From Marinobacter sp. F4206 (lineage in GTDB: Bacteria; Pseudomonadota; Gammaproteobacteria; Pseudomonadales; Oleiphilaceae): 64,000 bases of DNA. Below the pieces are notes generated by a model. The model saw only the letters and a program-made list of their open reading frames with translations. It ran no database searches and was not told the origin of the DNA. Below, piece by piece: positions 54,418 through 64,000 of this stretch; within the stretch, counting starts at the first letter, position 1; each line of letters begins with the position of its first letter. Location: NCBI RefSeq assembly GCF_019392195.1, contig NZ_JAHXKI010000002.1:1550001-1614000 (forward strand), written 5' to 3'. Made by a program: the position numbers and the translations under genes.

Positions 54418-56523
54418 ATGCAACGATGTCTTCTGCTACTCATCTGCCTGACAGTCACCGCCTGTGGTGGCGGCTCGGGAAGCGGCTCCGGCACCACTGT
54501 CGGTCTCTCCGAACGTCCCAGCAATAGTGAATGCCTGGCCTTCTCGCCCTCGGCCGAGGTTCAGTTGACCCCCGTTGCTGACTCGCTTTCGTTTAGTTCG
54601 CCCCTGTTAATGATCCCGCATCCGACCCTGAACCAGGTTTTCTACGTGGTTGAACAGGGCGGAGTTATCTACCGCCTGGATCTGGCCACCGACAGTCGCA
54701 CCCAGCTGGTCGACCTGTCCGAAGAATACTCGCTGGCGACCTGCACCGAATGCGGCCTGCTGGGCATGGCGTTCGACCCGGACTTTGCCACCAACGGCTT
54801 TGTTTACCTGTCTTTCACCGAAAACGCCGGCGGTCTGACCTCGTTCGTGGCCCGCTTCGAGTCCACCGACAATGGTGAGAGCCTCCGGGGCGACGGTGCT
54901 GGCGGGTTGGAGCGCACCAACCTGCTGACTCAGCAACAACCCTTCAGCAATCATAACGGCGGTCACATTGCCTTTGGCCCGGACAACCTGCTCTACGTGG
55001 GTCTCGGGGATGGCGGCGATGCCAACGATCCGGGCAACCGGGCCCAGAGCCTGTCCACCCGTCTCGGCAAGATCCTCAGGATCAATACCGATGGCAGCCC
55101 CGCCAACAACGGGGTGTCCGGCTCGGTGCCGGAAATCTACGCCTACGGTCTGCGCAATCCCTGGCGCTGGAGTTTTGACCGCGACACCGGCGAGCTGTGG
55201 GCCGGTGACGTGGGCCAGAACCGGTTCGAGGAAATCGATCGGATTACCCAGGGCGGCAACTACGGCTGGCGCTGTTACGAAGGCTTCGAGCGCACGAGCA
55301 ACAGCTGCAGTGCCTCGGGCCCCTTTATTGATCCTGTGGCCGCCTACGGCCGCTCCGAAGGTATTTCTGTCACCGGCGGCTATGTTTACCGCGGGACCAA
55401 TATTCCCGCCCTTCAAGGCAATTACCTGTTCTCGGATTTCGGCTCCGGGACGCTCTGGGCGCTGCAACCACAACCGGGCGGCGGGTACGAACGCCGCACC
55501 CTGCTGGAAACCGGTCGCAACGTGGCTTCCTTCGCGCAGGACCGGGATGGCGAACTGTACCTGGTGACGTTCTCCGGCCTGTTCCGGATTGACCCGGTCA
55601 ACGTCGACGTCGAGTTGCCACAGCGACTCTCCGAAACCGGCTGCGTTCAGGCCGATGCTCCCTGGCAACCCGCCGATGGCCTGATCCCCTACCGCCCGAT
55701 CGAGCCCTTCTGGTCCGACGGCGCCGACAAAATCCGCTACATGGCCCTACCCGACAGCACCCGGATCACCCTGGACGACAGCGGCGATTTCCAGTTCCCC
55801 CGGGGCTCGGTGCTGGTGAAAAATTTCACTCTGGCCCAGCGCCTGATTGAAACCCGGCTTTACCTGCACAACGCCGATGGCAGCTGGTCGGGCTACAGCT
55901 ACCAGTGGGATGAGGCCGGTACCGACGCCGAACTGGTCAGCGGCGGACGGGACGTGGACGTGGGCGGCCAGATCTGGCACTACCCCTCGGCCGGCGAGTG
56001 TACCCAGTGCCACACTGCAGCCGCCGGGTTCACGCTCGGACTGGAAACGGCCCAGCTCAACTCCAGTTTCACCTATCCGCAGACCGGCGTCACCGCCAAC
56101 CAATTGGACACCCTGGCCGCCATCGGCGTCTTCGAGGAGCCGCCAACCTCTGCCCAGCGCAGCCGTCGCCTGAGCCGAAGCACCGACGACAGCGCCGCCA
56201 TCGATGCCCGGGCGCGCAGCTATCTGCACAGCAATTGCAGCCATTGCCACCGGCCGGGCGGCACCACCCAGAGCTCCATGGATCTGAGGATTACCACTCC
56301 GCTCAATGCCACAGGCGCCTGTGGCGTCGCGGCCAGCAATGGCAACCTGGGTCGGGACGACGCTCTGCTGGTGACGCCCGGCGATGCATCCAACTCGCTC
56401 CTGCACCTGAGAATGGTCTCGGAAGACAGCAACCGCATGCCGCCCATCAGCACCCTTCAGGCGGACACCCGGGGCGCGCAGCTGGTGGCGGACTGGATCA
56501 ATCAGTTGCCCGGCTGCAATTGA
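54418..56523 (+). CDS. PQQ-type sugar dehydrogenase / di-haem cytochrome c fusion lipoprotein
   Basis: This 701-residue lipoprotein has a lipobox (CLTVTACGGG, Cys near 16). The first part (about 35-400) is a six-bladed propeller of the soluble glucose/sorbosone dehydrogenase family, with SNHNGGHIAFGPDNLLYVGLGDGGDANDPGNRAQ and YAYGLRNPWRWSFDRDTGELWAGDVGQN. The second part (about 410-701) matches the SO2930-type di-haem cytochrome layout with two haem sites, CTQCH near 528 and CSHCH near 607. Electrons from the oxidised sugar or alcohol could pass directly to the haems. The substrate is unknown. Confidence 0.87.
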   Translation: MQRCLLLLICLTVTACGGGSGSGSGTTVGLSERPSNSECLAFSPSAEVQLTPVADSLSFSSPLLMIPHPTLNQVFYVVEQGGVIYRLDLATDSRTQLVDLSEEYSLATCTECGLLGMAFDPDFATNGFVYLSFTENAGGLTSFVARFESTDNGESLRGDGAGGLERTNLLTQQQPFSNHNGGHIAFGPDNLLYVGLGDGGDANDPGNRAQSLSTRLGKILRINTDGSPANNGVSGSVPEIYAYGLRNPWRWSFDRDTGELWAGDVGQNRFEEIDRITQGGNYGWRCYEGFERTSNSCSASGPFIDPVAAYGRSEGISVTGGYVYRGTNIPALQGNYLFSDFGSGTLWALQPQPGGGYERRTLLETGRNVASFAQDRDGELYLVTFSGLFRIDPVNVDVELPQRLSETGCVQADAPWQPADGLIPYRPIEPFWSDGADKIRYMALPDSTRITLDDSGDFQFPRGSVLVKNFTLAQRLIETRLYLHNADGSWSGYSYQWDEAGTDAELVSGGRDVDVGGQIWHYPSAGECTQCHTAAAGFTLGLETAQLNSSFTYPQTGVTANQLDTLAAIGVFEEPPTSAQRSRRLSRSTDDSAAIDARARSYLHSNCSHCHRPGGTTQSSMDLRITTPLNATGACGVAASNGNLGRDDALLVTPGDASNSLLHLRMVSEDSNRMPPISTLQADTRGAQLVADWINQLPGCN

Positions 56524-56543
56524 TCCCGGCTTTCCGGTCGGGC

Positions 56544-56580
56544 AAAAAAAAAGCAGGTTGATCCTGGGGACCAACCTGCT
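56544..56580 (-). terminator. Rho-independent terminator of the bet operon
   Basis: On the minus strand the stem AGCAGGTTG / CAACCTGCT is followed by nine Ts, 24 nt past the BCCT transporter stop codon. Confidence 0.9.
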
Positions 56581-56603
56581 TTGCGTTCCACCTTCTGCCC
56601 GGT

Positions 56604-57821
56604 TTAACCGGCCAGTTCAACCTTGTGGAAGTCGAGCACGTTCTCTTCCGGCGAGCCTTTGATCGCCGCCACCTCGGCGCGTTTCTTCGCCAGAATGTAG
56701 GCAAAGCAGCCGAAGTACAGGGCAATCACCAGGGCACCGACCCACTGAATGCGCAGGAAGTCGAGCTGGAACAGCATGGTCAGACCAATCATGGCCAGGA
56801 AGTTGAAGACCACGTAGTTCGCCCGACCCAGTCGTTGCGCCGTCAGGTTCAGGTTGTCGGTGTACAGCCGGATCAGCGAATCCAGGGAGTTCACCACCAT
56901 CAGCACCCCGACGGTAATCATCGCGATGTTGGTAAAGGCCGCCACCTTAAGGCCCTCGTCGTGGTAGTGGAACAGCACCGAGAACCACACGCCGATGGCG
57001 ATGGACGGCACCACCAGCATCGCAATCAGCAGCTGCCAGGTCCGGATACCGCTGACAAAGCGGGCGGTGAACTGACCAATCATGATGCTCCAGGAGAACC
57101 ACCACAGCAGGTAGAACTCATGGTAGTCATTGATGGGCAGCAGGAACTGGTGAAGGTTGGTGAAGTATTCGCCCAACAGACCGACGGTCCCGAGGAAATC
57201 GCCCGGGGACCCGTCGCCGGTCAGGAACGCCCGTGCCCACATGCCGGCAATGAGGACGATGAACAGGGCGCTGGAGCCAATGCTCAGGATCCGCACGTAT
57301 TTGATCTTCGAGCTGGAATACACCGCCAGACCAATGGCCGCAAACACAATGGCGTAGAAGGTCGGCACCACCGATTCGCCATCACCCACCTGTGGCAGGT
57401 ACCAGGGCAGGTTCACCAGCAGCAGATAGGCGGTGAAGGCACAGGTGCCGATGATCACCACGTTGTTGATCACCTTGACCAGGGGAATCTCGAAGAACTT
57501 CACCCGCGGCTCGATGATCGCGAAGTAGAAGCAGGTCAGGAAATAGAAGCCCCAGATCAGGAAGGCCCAGAAGCCAAATTCAATGGCCAGCGGGTTGGCG
57601 AAGCCATACTCCGGGCTGGCCGAGAGATCGCCATAGCCGCCAAACTCGGTGAGCGGGAACATGATCAGCCCCACATCCAGGCCGGAAGTGAACAGGATGG
57701 CGATAAAGGTCAGGGTGCGTACCGGCGTTACGCCGATGCACTGCACGTCCCACCATTTGTACAGAATCAGCGCGATCGCTGCGAAGGTGAAGATCAGGCC
57801 TGTGGATAACCAGAGTGTCAT
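56604..57821 (-). CDS. Short BCCT-family transporter
   Basis: This 405-residue membrane protein has about ten to eleven helices. The BCCT tryptophan-rich signature is seen as LLWWFSWSIMIGQFTARFVSGIRTWQLL near residue 230. BCCT proteins import choline, glycine betaine or carnitine. This one is shorter than the usual 500 or more residues and lacks the long C-terminal osmosensor tail. It follows betA on the same strand after 237 bp, so choline or betaine uptake is the natural guess. Confidence 0.82.
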   Translation of the reverse strand: MTLWLSTGLIFTFAAIALILYKWWDVQCIGVTPVRTLTFIAILFTSGLDVGLIMFPLTEFGGYGDLSASPEYGFANPLAIEFGFWAFLIWGFYFLTCFYFAIIEPRVKFFEIPLVKVINNVVIIGTCAFTAYLLLVNLPWYLPQVGDGESVVPTFYAIVFAAIGLAVYSSSKIKYVRILSIGSSALFIVLIAGMWARAFLTGDGSPGDFLGTVGLLGEYFTNLHQFLLPINDYHEFYLLWWFSWSIMIGQFTARFVSGIRTWQLLIAMLVVPSIAIGVWFSVLFHYHDEGLKVAAFTNIAMITVGVLMVVNSLDSLIRLYTDNLNLTAQRLGRANYVVFNFLAMIGLTMLFQLDFLRIQWVGALVIALYFGCFAYILAKKRAEVAAIKGSPEENVLDFHKVELAG

Positions 57822-58058
57822 GACAGCCTCCGGCGATTTTCATTCATTATAGTGAACAGCATGGGTGTTCCTCCTCTACTTTGAAGCTGTTGCTCGTTCG
57901 AATCGGACACAAACCCCCGCGTTGTTTTTTGACGGGCCAGGACTTGCCTATCTGGCGCCCAGGAAACGGCTGGCACAGCCGTCGCGCTGATAGGGAAATC
58001 CTGATGGTTTGCAAAGCCCCGGAGGCATTGCACCTCCGGGTGGAAACGGTGCGCAGCG
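57822..58058. other. 237-bp gap between betA and the BCCT gene
   Basis: No gene is supported here. It contains the BCCT leader and possibly its own promoter. The rest appears non-coding. Confidence 0.4.
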
Positions 58059-59744
58059 CTAGCCCAGCACCCGCTTGGCCGTTCCCGGTCGCTGTCGCTC
58101 CTGCCATTGCCCATCCATGAGCACAGGGGCGTCAGAAGGTTTCAGGGGCTCCCTGCCCCGAATCAGGTCGGCTGCCCGCTCGGCCACCATGATGGTGGGC
58201 GCGTTCAGGTTGCCGTTGGGTATGGTCGGGAAGATGGATGAATCCACCACCCGGAGATTCCGGATACCCCGAACCCGGGTCTGGGGATCCACCACCGCCA
58301 GCTCGTCCGTGCCCATCTTGCAGGTGCAGGACGGGTGGTAGGCGCTTTCCACCGCCTGCCGGACGAAGGCGTCAATCTCGTCGTCGGTCTGAACGTCGGC
58401 TCCGGGCTGGATTTCCGGGCCGCGGTACTCGTCCATGGCCGGCTGGTTGATGATTTCACGGGTCAGACGGACACAGTCCCGGAAACCTTCCCGGTCGGCT
58501 TCGTGCTGCAGGTAATTGAAGCGAATACGTGGCGCCTGGGTCGGATCGGCAGATTGGACATGCACCGTGCCCCGGCTTTTCGGCTTGTTGTGGCCGATAT
58601 GCAGCTGGAAACCGTCACCGGCGAACGCTTCCTTGCCGTCGTAGCGCATGGCCGCCGGCAGGAAATGGTATTGCAGGTCCGGCCACTCGACGCCCGCCTT
58701 GGAGCGGATGAAGCCGCAGGACTCGAAGTGGTTGGTGGCACCCAGTCCGTCTTTTTTCAGGATCCAGCGCAGGCCGATCTTGAGCTTGTTCCACCAGTCC
58801 AGCTTGCCGTTCAGGGACACCGGCTTGTTGCAACGGAACTGGAAATAAAACTCCAGGTGGTCCTGCAGGTTCTCGCCCACACCGGGCAATTCGTGCTTTA
58901 CCTCGATCCCGGACTGCTCCAGCACATCGCGCCGGCCTATACCGGAAAGCTGCAACAGGTGCGGTGAGCCAATGGAGCCGGCAGAGAGGATGACCTCTTC
59001 CGCGGCTTTGGCCTCGTGCACCTTGCCCCCCTGCTCGTAGCGCACGCCAGTGGCGGTTTTGCCGTCCAGCAGCACTTCGTGCACCAGGGCGTGGGTGACC
59101 ACGGTCAGGTTGGGGCGTTCCATGGCCGGACGCAGGTAGGCATTCGCGGTCGACCAGCGACGGCCGTTTTTCACCGTCATGTGCATGGCGCCGAAGCCTT
59201 CCTGCTGGGCGCCGTTGTAATCCTCGGTGGGGAAGTAACCGGCATCCACCCCCGCGTCCACAAACGCCTGGTACAGCGGGTTCTGCATGTTGTTGCCGTT
59301 GTTGACCCCAAGCGGGCCCTGATCACCACGGTAGTCGTCAGCGCCAAAGGCCCAGGTTTCCGCCTTCTTGAAATAGGGCAGCACCTGGCGATAGTTCCAG
59401 CCCTCGGCACCCTCGGCTTCCCACTCGTCGAAATCCCGGGCGTGACCCCGGACATAGACCATGCCGTTGATGGAGGAAGAACCACCCAGCACCTTGCCCC
59501 GGGGGCAGTGCATGCGGCGGTTGTCCAGATAAGGCTCCGGCTCGGTTTCGAACTGCCAGGCGAACTTCCTGGTGTTCATCGGAATCGACAGCGCGGTGGG
59601 CATCTGGATGAAGATGCTCTTGTCACTGCCGCCGGTTTCCAGCAGCAGCACCCGGTGTCGGGCGTCCTCGGTGAGACGGTTCGCCAGCACACAACCGGCC
59701 GAACCGGCACCGACAATGATGTAGTCGTAGCGGTTTTCTTTCAT
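58059..59744 (-). CDS. betA: Choline dehydrogenase
   Basis: This 561-residue FAD enzyme of the GMC family oxidises choline to betaine aldehyde at the inner membrane. The FAD motif [20 protein letters not shown] is at residue 7, [21 protein letters not shown] near 82 and the C-terminal catalytic His in [27 protein letters not shown] near 467. It follows betB after 27 bp. Confidence 0.97.
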   Translation of the reverse strand: MKENRYDYIIVGAGSAGCVLANRLTEDARHRVLLLETGGSDKSIFIQMPTALSIPMNTRKFAWQFETEPEPYLDNRRMHCPRGKVLGGSSSINGMVYVRGHARDFDEWEAEGAEGWNYRQVLPYFKKAETWAFGADDYRGDQGPLGVNNGNNMQNPLYQAFVDAGVDAGYFPTEDYNGAQQEGFGAMHMTVKNGRRWSTANAYLRPAMERPNLTVVTHALVHEVLLDGKTATGVRYEQGGKVHEAKAAEEVILSAGSIGSPHLLQLSGIGRRDVLEQSGIEVKHELPGVGENLQDHLEFYFQFRCNKPVSLNGKLDWWNKLKIGLRWILKKDGLGATNHFESCGFIRSKAGVEWPDLQYHFLPAAMRYDGKEAFAGDGFQLHIGHNKPKSRGTVHVQSADPTQAPRIRFNYLQHEADREGFRDCVRLTREIINQPAMDEYRGPEIQPGADVQTDDEIDAFVRQAVESAYHPSCTCKMGTDELAVVDPQTRVRGIRNLRVVDSSIFPTIPNGNLNAPTIMVAERAADLIRGREPLKPSDAPVLMDGQWQERQRPGTAKRVLG

Positions 59745-59771
59745 ACTCGTACTCCGGGTCGGTTCACTGGC

Positions 59772-61241
<1,470 letters not shown>

Positions 61242-61254
61242 AAAGCGTGAAACC

Positions 61255-61863
61255 TCAAAGTAATGAATTCGTTGTCTCGGCCTGCGTGAGGGCTTCGTGT
61301 ACGAAGCGTTTGCACAGGGTCTCGCCGGCCTCGAAGCTCTCCTCCGGATCCAGGCTCAGGGCACTGCGCAACCAGAAGCCGTCGATCATCGCGGCAGTCT
61401 GCCGTGCCGCGGCTGTTGCGGCGCCCGGTGCAAGCACCTGGGCAAAGGAGTAGCGCAAATTGCTGTACAATCGCGCGTTGTTGATCTGTTGCAGTCGTTT
61501 CAGACCCGGTTCGTGCATGGAACGGGCCCAGAAACTCAGCCAGGTTTTCGCCGCCAGCGCCGAGCGTTGGAACTCGGAAAAATTGGACTCGACGATGCAA
61601 TTCAGGCGCTGTTCCGGCGATCCGTCGGTCCGTGCCATGCGCTCCCGGAGCTCTTTGCCGAGCTGATCCAGCAAATACCGCAACGCCGCTTCAATCAGGC
61701 CCTGCTTGCCGCCGAAATAGTGGCTGATGATGCCCGAGGACATCCCCGCCCGTTTGCTGATGCTGACGATGGTCGTGTTCTGCATCCCCAGCTCCGCAAT
61801 GGAATGCATGGTGGCGTCGATCAGCTGCTGTTTGCGGGTGTCTTTCACTCCAACTTTTGGCAT
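61255..61863 (-). CDS. betI: TetR-family repressor BetI
   Basis: This 202-residue choline-sensing repressor has a helix-turn-helix at about 26-48 ([35 protein letters not shown]), as in BetI. It is the first gene of betI-betB-betA. A perfect 20-bp palindrome 33 bp before its start is the expected operator, so it should repress its own operon until choline appears. Confidence 0.95.
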   Translation of the reverse strand: MPKVGVKDTRKQQLIDATMHSIAELGMQNTTIVSISKRAGMSSGIISHYFGGKQGLIEAALRYLLDQLGKELRERMARTDGSPEQRLNCIVESNFSEFQRSALAAKTWLSFWARSMHEPGLKRLQQINNARLYSNLRYSFAQVLAPGAATAAARQTAAMIDGFWLRSALSLDPEESFEAGETLCKRFVHEALTQAETTNSLL

Positions 61864-61896
61864 AGCGACTTCGCTGCTGTTTCCGTATCTTTTTTA

Positions 61897-61916
61897 TTAA
61901 TTGAACGTTCAATTAA
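61897..61916. promoter_or_regulatory. betI: BetI operator palindrome
   Basis: TTAATTGAACGTTCAATTAA is a perfect 20-bp palindrome 33 bp before the betI start. Its centre TTGAACGTTCAA matches known BetI boxes. Confidence 0.85.
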
Positions 61917-61990
61917 AATAAAGACTACCGGAACGGCGAAGAGCTTTCAACTTTGAGCAAAAAGCAGTCAGGAATCAGGCAGGCGAAACG

Positions 61991-62203
61991 TCAGCGTTTG
62001 CGCCGATAGTCGGCATCGGTCCAGCATCGCGGCAGGGATTCGCCGGACGGGAAGCTCAGCTCGGATTTATCATAGAACTCAGGGTCCTGGGCTTCCTCAC
62101 CGTAGTGCAAGCTGCCTTTGATACGGGGCTCATGGGGGTCAAACAGGCTCCGGGAATCCAGTACCTCGATCAGATGTCCGGTGGATTTCTCTGCCACAAA
62201 CAT
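61991..62203 (-). CDS. Conserved small protein of unknown function
   Basis: This 70-residue soluble protein starts MFVAEKSTGHLIEVLDSRSLFDPHEPRIKG and ends ELSFPSGESLPRCWTDADYRRKR. Similar short proteins with the FPSGE-LPRCW-D-DYR ending occur widely in proteobacteria and are sometimes labelled acetyltransferase without proof. AGGAG precedes the ATG. It lies between betI and an HDAC-like gene on the same strand. Confidence 0.8.
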   Translation of the reverse strand: MFVAEKSTGHLIEVLDSRSLFDPHEPRIKGSLHYGEEAQDPEFYDKSELSFPSGESLPRCWTDADYRRKR

Positions 62204-62238
62204 ATCGATCTCCTGCTTCTGTCATGTTGGTGTTGCTG

Positions 62239-63348
62239 TCACCCACCGGGCGGGTCGTCGGTGAAAGCGCTGAGGTGAAAATCGATCGCCTCGTCCACTT
62301 CGGCCATGCCTGACACCCTCGGCTCCGGGATGGCTCCGCCGGCAAGAACGCCCAGTACCGATCGCACTCCCCATGCCAGCGACTCGGTGTTATAGCCGCC
62401 TTCCAGCACGAACGCGAGACGTCCATCACACAGACGGTCCGCCAGGGACTGGACCACCCCGGTCATGGCGGCAAAGCCTTCGTAGGAAACATTCATGGCA
62501 AGGTCATACCAGTGCGCGTCAAATCCTGCCGACACCAGGATCAGATCCGGTTCGAAATACTCCGCCGCCGGCACCAGGATGTCATTCAATGCCTTGAGAT
62601 AGGCCACATCACCAGAGCCACCGGGCATGGGCACGTTTACCGTGGTGCCTTCCCCGAGGCCGGCGCCGACCTCCTGCAGGCCGCCGCTGCCCGGGTAGAA
62701 AGGGGCGGCCCGGTGAATGTCGAAGAACAGGACATCCGGATCGGCCCAAAAGATATCCTGGGTGCCGTTGCCATGATGGGCGTCCCAGTCAAGAATCAGG
62801 ATACGTTTGCATCCCAGCTCAGCATGGGCGTGGGCTGCCGCTACCGCCACGTTATTGAAAAGGCAGAAACCGCGGGCCCTGACCGGCTCGGCGTGGTGGC
62901 CCGGCGGCCGGACCAGCGCAAACGCACTGCGGGAGGCTCCGGAAATGACCGCCTCAACGGCGGCAATCGCGGTACCCGCCGCGACTTCGGCGGCCTCAAC
63001 GCTGCCCGGTGACACTGCGGTGGTATCCACATCGAGCCAGGCGTTCTTGTTGCGCAGGGAAAAGACGTCGTCCAGGTAGGAGGTGGTGTGTACGCGCGCC
63101 AACTGCTCACGGGTCGCGGCTTTGCCAGAGGCAAACCGGACACCGGGCACCGGCTCTCGCTCCAGCAGATCGATAATGGCCCGGATGCGTCCGGGGTGCT
63201 CCGGGTATTTCCACTGCACATTCAACCCGGACAGAATGTTCCGAACGCGTTTATCCAGCCGTCCGGGAAGAAACGCCGCGTTTACGTCCGGAGAGTGATT
63301 GAGCACTCGCTCGTCGTAGAACACGGTAACCCCTTTAGACTCTGCCAC
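62239..63348 (-). CDS. Histone deacetylase family protein
   Basis: This 369-residue Arginase/HDAC-fold deacetylase carries FALVRPPGHHAEPVRARGFCLFNNVAVAA near residue 145, ILILDWDAHHGNGTQDIF near 197 and FVLEGGYNTESLAWG near 330. It differs from the acetylpolyamine-type member at 44844 in its N-terminus (VFYDERVLNHSPDVN). The substrate could be an acetylated protein or small molecule. The start is GTG. It lies 35 bp before the small 70-residue gene on the same strand, so the pair may be an operon. Confidence 0.9.
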   Translation of the reverse strand: MAESKGVTVFYDERVLNHSPDVNAAFLPGRLDKRVRNILSGLNVQWKYPEHPGRIRAIIDLLEREPVPGVRFASGKAATREQLARVHTTSYLDDVFSLRNKNAWLDVDTTAVSPGSVEAAEVAAGTAIAAVEAVISGASRSAFALVRPPGHHAEPVRARGFCLFNNVAVAAAHAHAELGCKRILILDWDAHHGNGTQDIFWADPDVLFFDIHRAAPFYPGSGGLQEVGAGLGEGTTVNVPMPGGSGDVAYLKALNDILVPAAEYFEPDLILVSAGFDAHWYDLAMNVSYEGFAAMTGVVQSLADRLCDGRLAFVLEGGYNTESLAWGVRSVLGVLAGGAIPEPRVSGMAEVDEAIDFHLSAFTDDPPGG

Positions 63349-63466
63349 AGTACACCCCGGAATGTCGGTTCATGGGCTCTTGCTCAAGAGCGGATTCCTG
63401 AGCACAGCATAGTCCCAAAACCGACGGCGCGACAGTGCCCGGAGCAGGCCCAGGCACAGTTGCCGG

Positions 63467-64000
63467 TCAGTGATCGTCCGGTGGCGTCCAGATGGGCACA
63501 TCCTCCTTTTTGGGCTCTTCCCAGTCCTTGTTCATGGCACTGCTCAGAGCCTCCTCCAGCTTCATGAAAAGCTCGCCGTAGCGTGGACTGAAGCCAATGC
63601 CCTCCTCAAGTTCCAGCCAGGCGTCAAACAGCTCGTCCTCGTGGGCCTCCTCGTTCTCAACGAACGCCCAGGTCATCTGTTTGGCCCGAAGCGGATGCAC
63701 CCCCATGGCGGTCAGCGCATGGCCACCCAACTCCAACGCCGAGTGATAGGTTTCACTCACCACGTCGTCGGCGCCGGCCACCCGCAACTGGTAGCTGTGG
63801 CCGCGGTCGAACGCCCGCGCCAGTACCCAGACTCCGGGGTAGAATTTTTTCACATGCTCCACAATGCGCAGCGTCCGGTCCCGGTCGTCAATGGCCACCA
63901 CCAGCAACCGGGCATCCTCAATGCCCGCGGTTTCCAGCAATTCCGGGCGACTGGCGTCACCAAAGAAGCTCTTGATGTTGATGCGACGAACGTTCTCGAT
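63467..64000 (-). CDS. Kef-type potassium/proton antiporter, C-terminal part (cut by window edge)
   Basis: The visible 177 residues are the end of a monovalent cation:proton antiporter-2 protein. The RCK/TrkA-N domain is recognised by NIKSFFGDASRPELLETAGIEDARLLVVAIDD, VEHVKKFYPGVWVLARAFDRGHSYQLRVAGADDVVSETYHSALELG, followed by an acidic tail. The membrane part lies beyond 64000. Glutathione-gated KefB/KefC proteins have this domain order. Confidence 0.88.
   Translation of the reverse strand: MENVRRINIKSFFGDASRPELLETAGIEDARLLVVAIDDRDRTLRIVEHVKKFYPGVWVLARAFDRGHSYQLRVAGADDVVSETYHSALELGGHALTAMGVHPLRAKQMTWAFVENEEAHEDELFDAWLELEEGIGFSPRYGELFMKLEEALSSAMNKDWEEPKKEDVPIWTPPDDH

Overview
The window looks like chromosomal DNA from a marine gammaproteobacterium, most likely Marinobacter or a close relative. 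The grounds are high GC, an E. coli-type PntAB, a large FadE, glycine betaine synthesis genes, several alkane/lipid-type oxidation enzymes (two Baeyer-Villiger-type monooxygenases, a beta-oxidation cluster) and gammaproteobacterial regulatory motifs (OxyR, FNR/Anr, BetI and PsrA-like boxes). The genus is an inference from gene content; no rRNA is present. I see no tRNA, rRNA, CRISPR array, transposase, integrase or prophage gene. About 60 genes are packed tightly and only one gap exceeds 300 bases.

Layout. 1-8.3 kb: a folded repeat, a NUDIX/metallo-beta-lactamase fusion, small membrane and secreted proteins, a DMT exporter, a MalY/PatB lyase, an AEC transporter and a MenA-like prenyltransferase. 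8.3-18 kb: a chemoreceptor, FadE, two paralogous small secreted PPG-QKK proteins (one extremely histidine-rich), a LysR regulator divergent from a DMT exporter with a second folded repeat between them, ChaC and MarC. 18-25.3 kb: a TetR regulator divergent from a five-gene beta-oxidation operon (hydratase/dehydrogenase fusion, thiolase, paired acyl-CoA dehydrogenases, SDR) that resembles the pim dicarboxylate module. 25.4-32 kb: a DUF2279 protein, a Baeyer-Villiger-type monooxygenase, tandem operator-like sites, the third folded repeat, a FabR-like TetR regulator and pntAB. 32-39 kb: a lipoprotein, an Old Yellow Enzyme divergent from an HxlR regulator, OmpW, RhlE, an Lgt-like/TlpA fusion, a lipid A acyltransferase and DUF302. 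39-44.7 kb: MltF followed directly by a bacterial glutamate-receptor-like ion channel, a second monooxygenase, an SGNH hydrolase and an encapsulated-ferritin-type protein. 44.8-50.3 kb: an acetylpolyamine/HDAC-like amidohydrolase, two RNA methyltransferases, a transglutaminase-like protein and two lone periplasmic binding proteins. 50.4-54.3 kb: a peroxide-defence block (ahpF, DUF3581, a Prx5-like peroxiredoxin, ahpC). 54.4-64 kb: a PQQ-type dehydrogenase/di-haem cytochrome fusion lipoprotein, the betI-betB-betA-BCCT betaine locus, a second HDAC-like enzyme and the C-terminal end of a Kef-type potassium/proton antiporter cut by the window edge.

Themes that tie genes together are lipid and dicarboxylate oxidation with reducing-power balancing (FadE, the pim-like operon, PntAB), osmoprotection (bet), peroxide defence with OxyR-like half-sites in front of both ahpC and ahpF, and envelope maintenance (MltF, LpxL-like, OmpW, MarC). 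The most unusual signal is a family of three intergenic elements. Each has a 54-nt core of conserved layout inside long inverted-repeat arms whose sequence differs between copies yet stays self-complementary within each copy. Each lies 21-52 nt upstream of a rightward gene.
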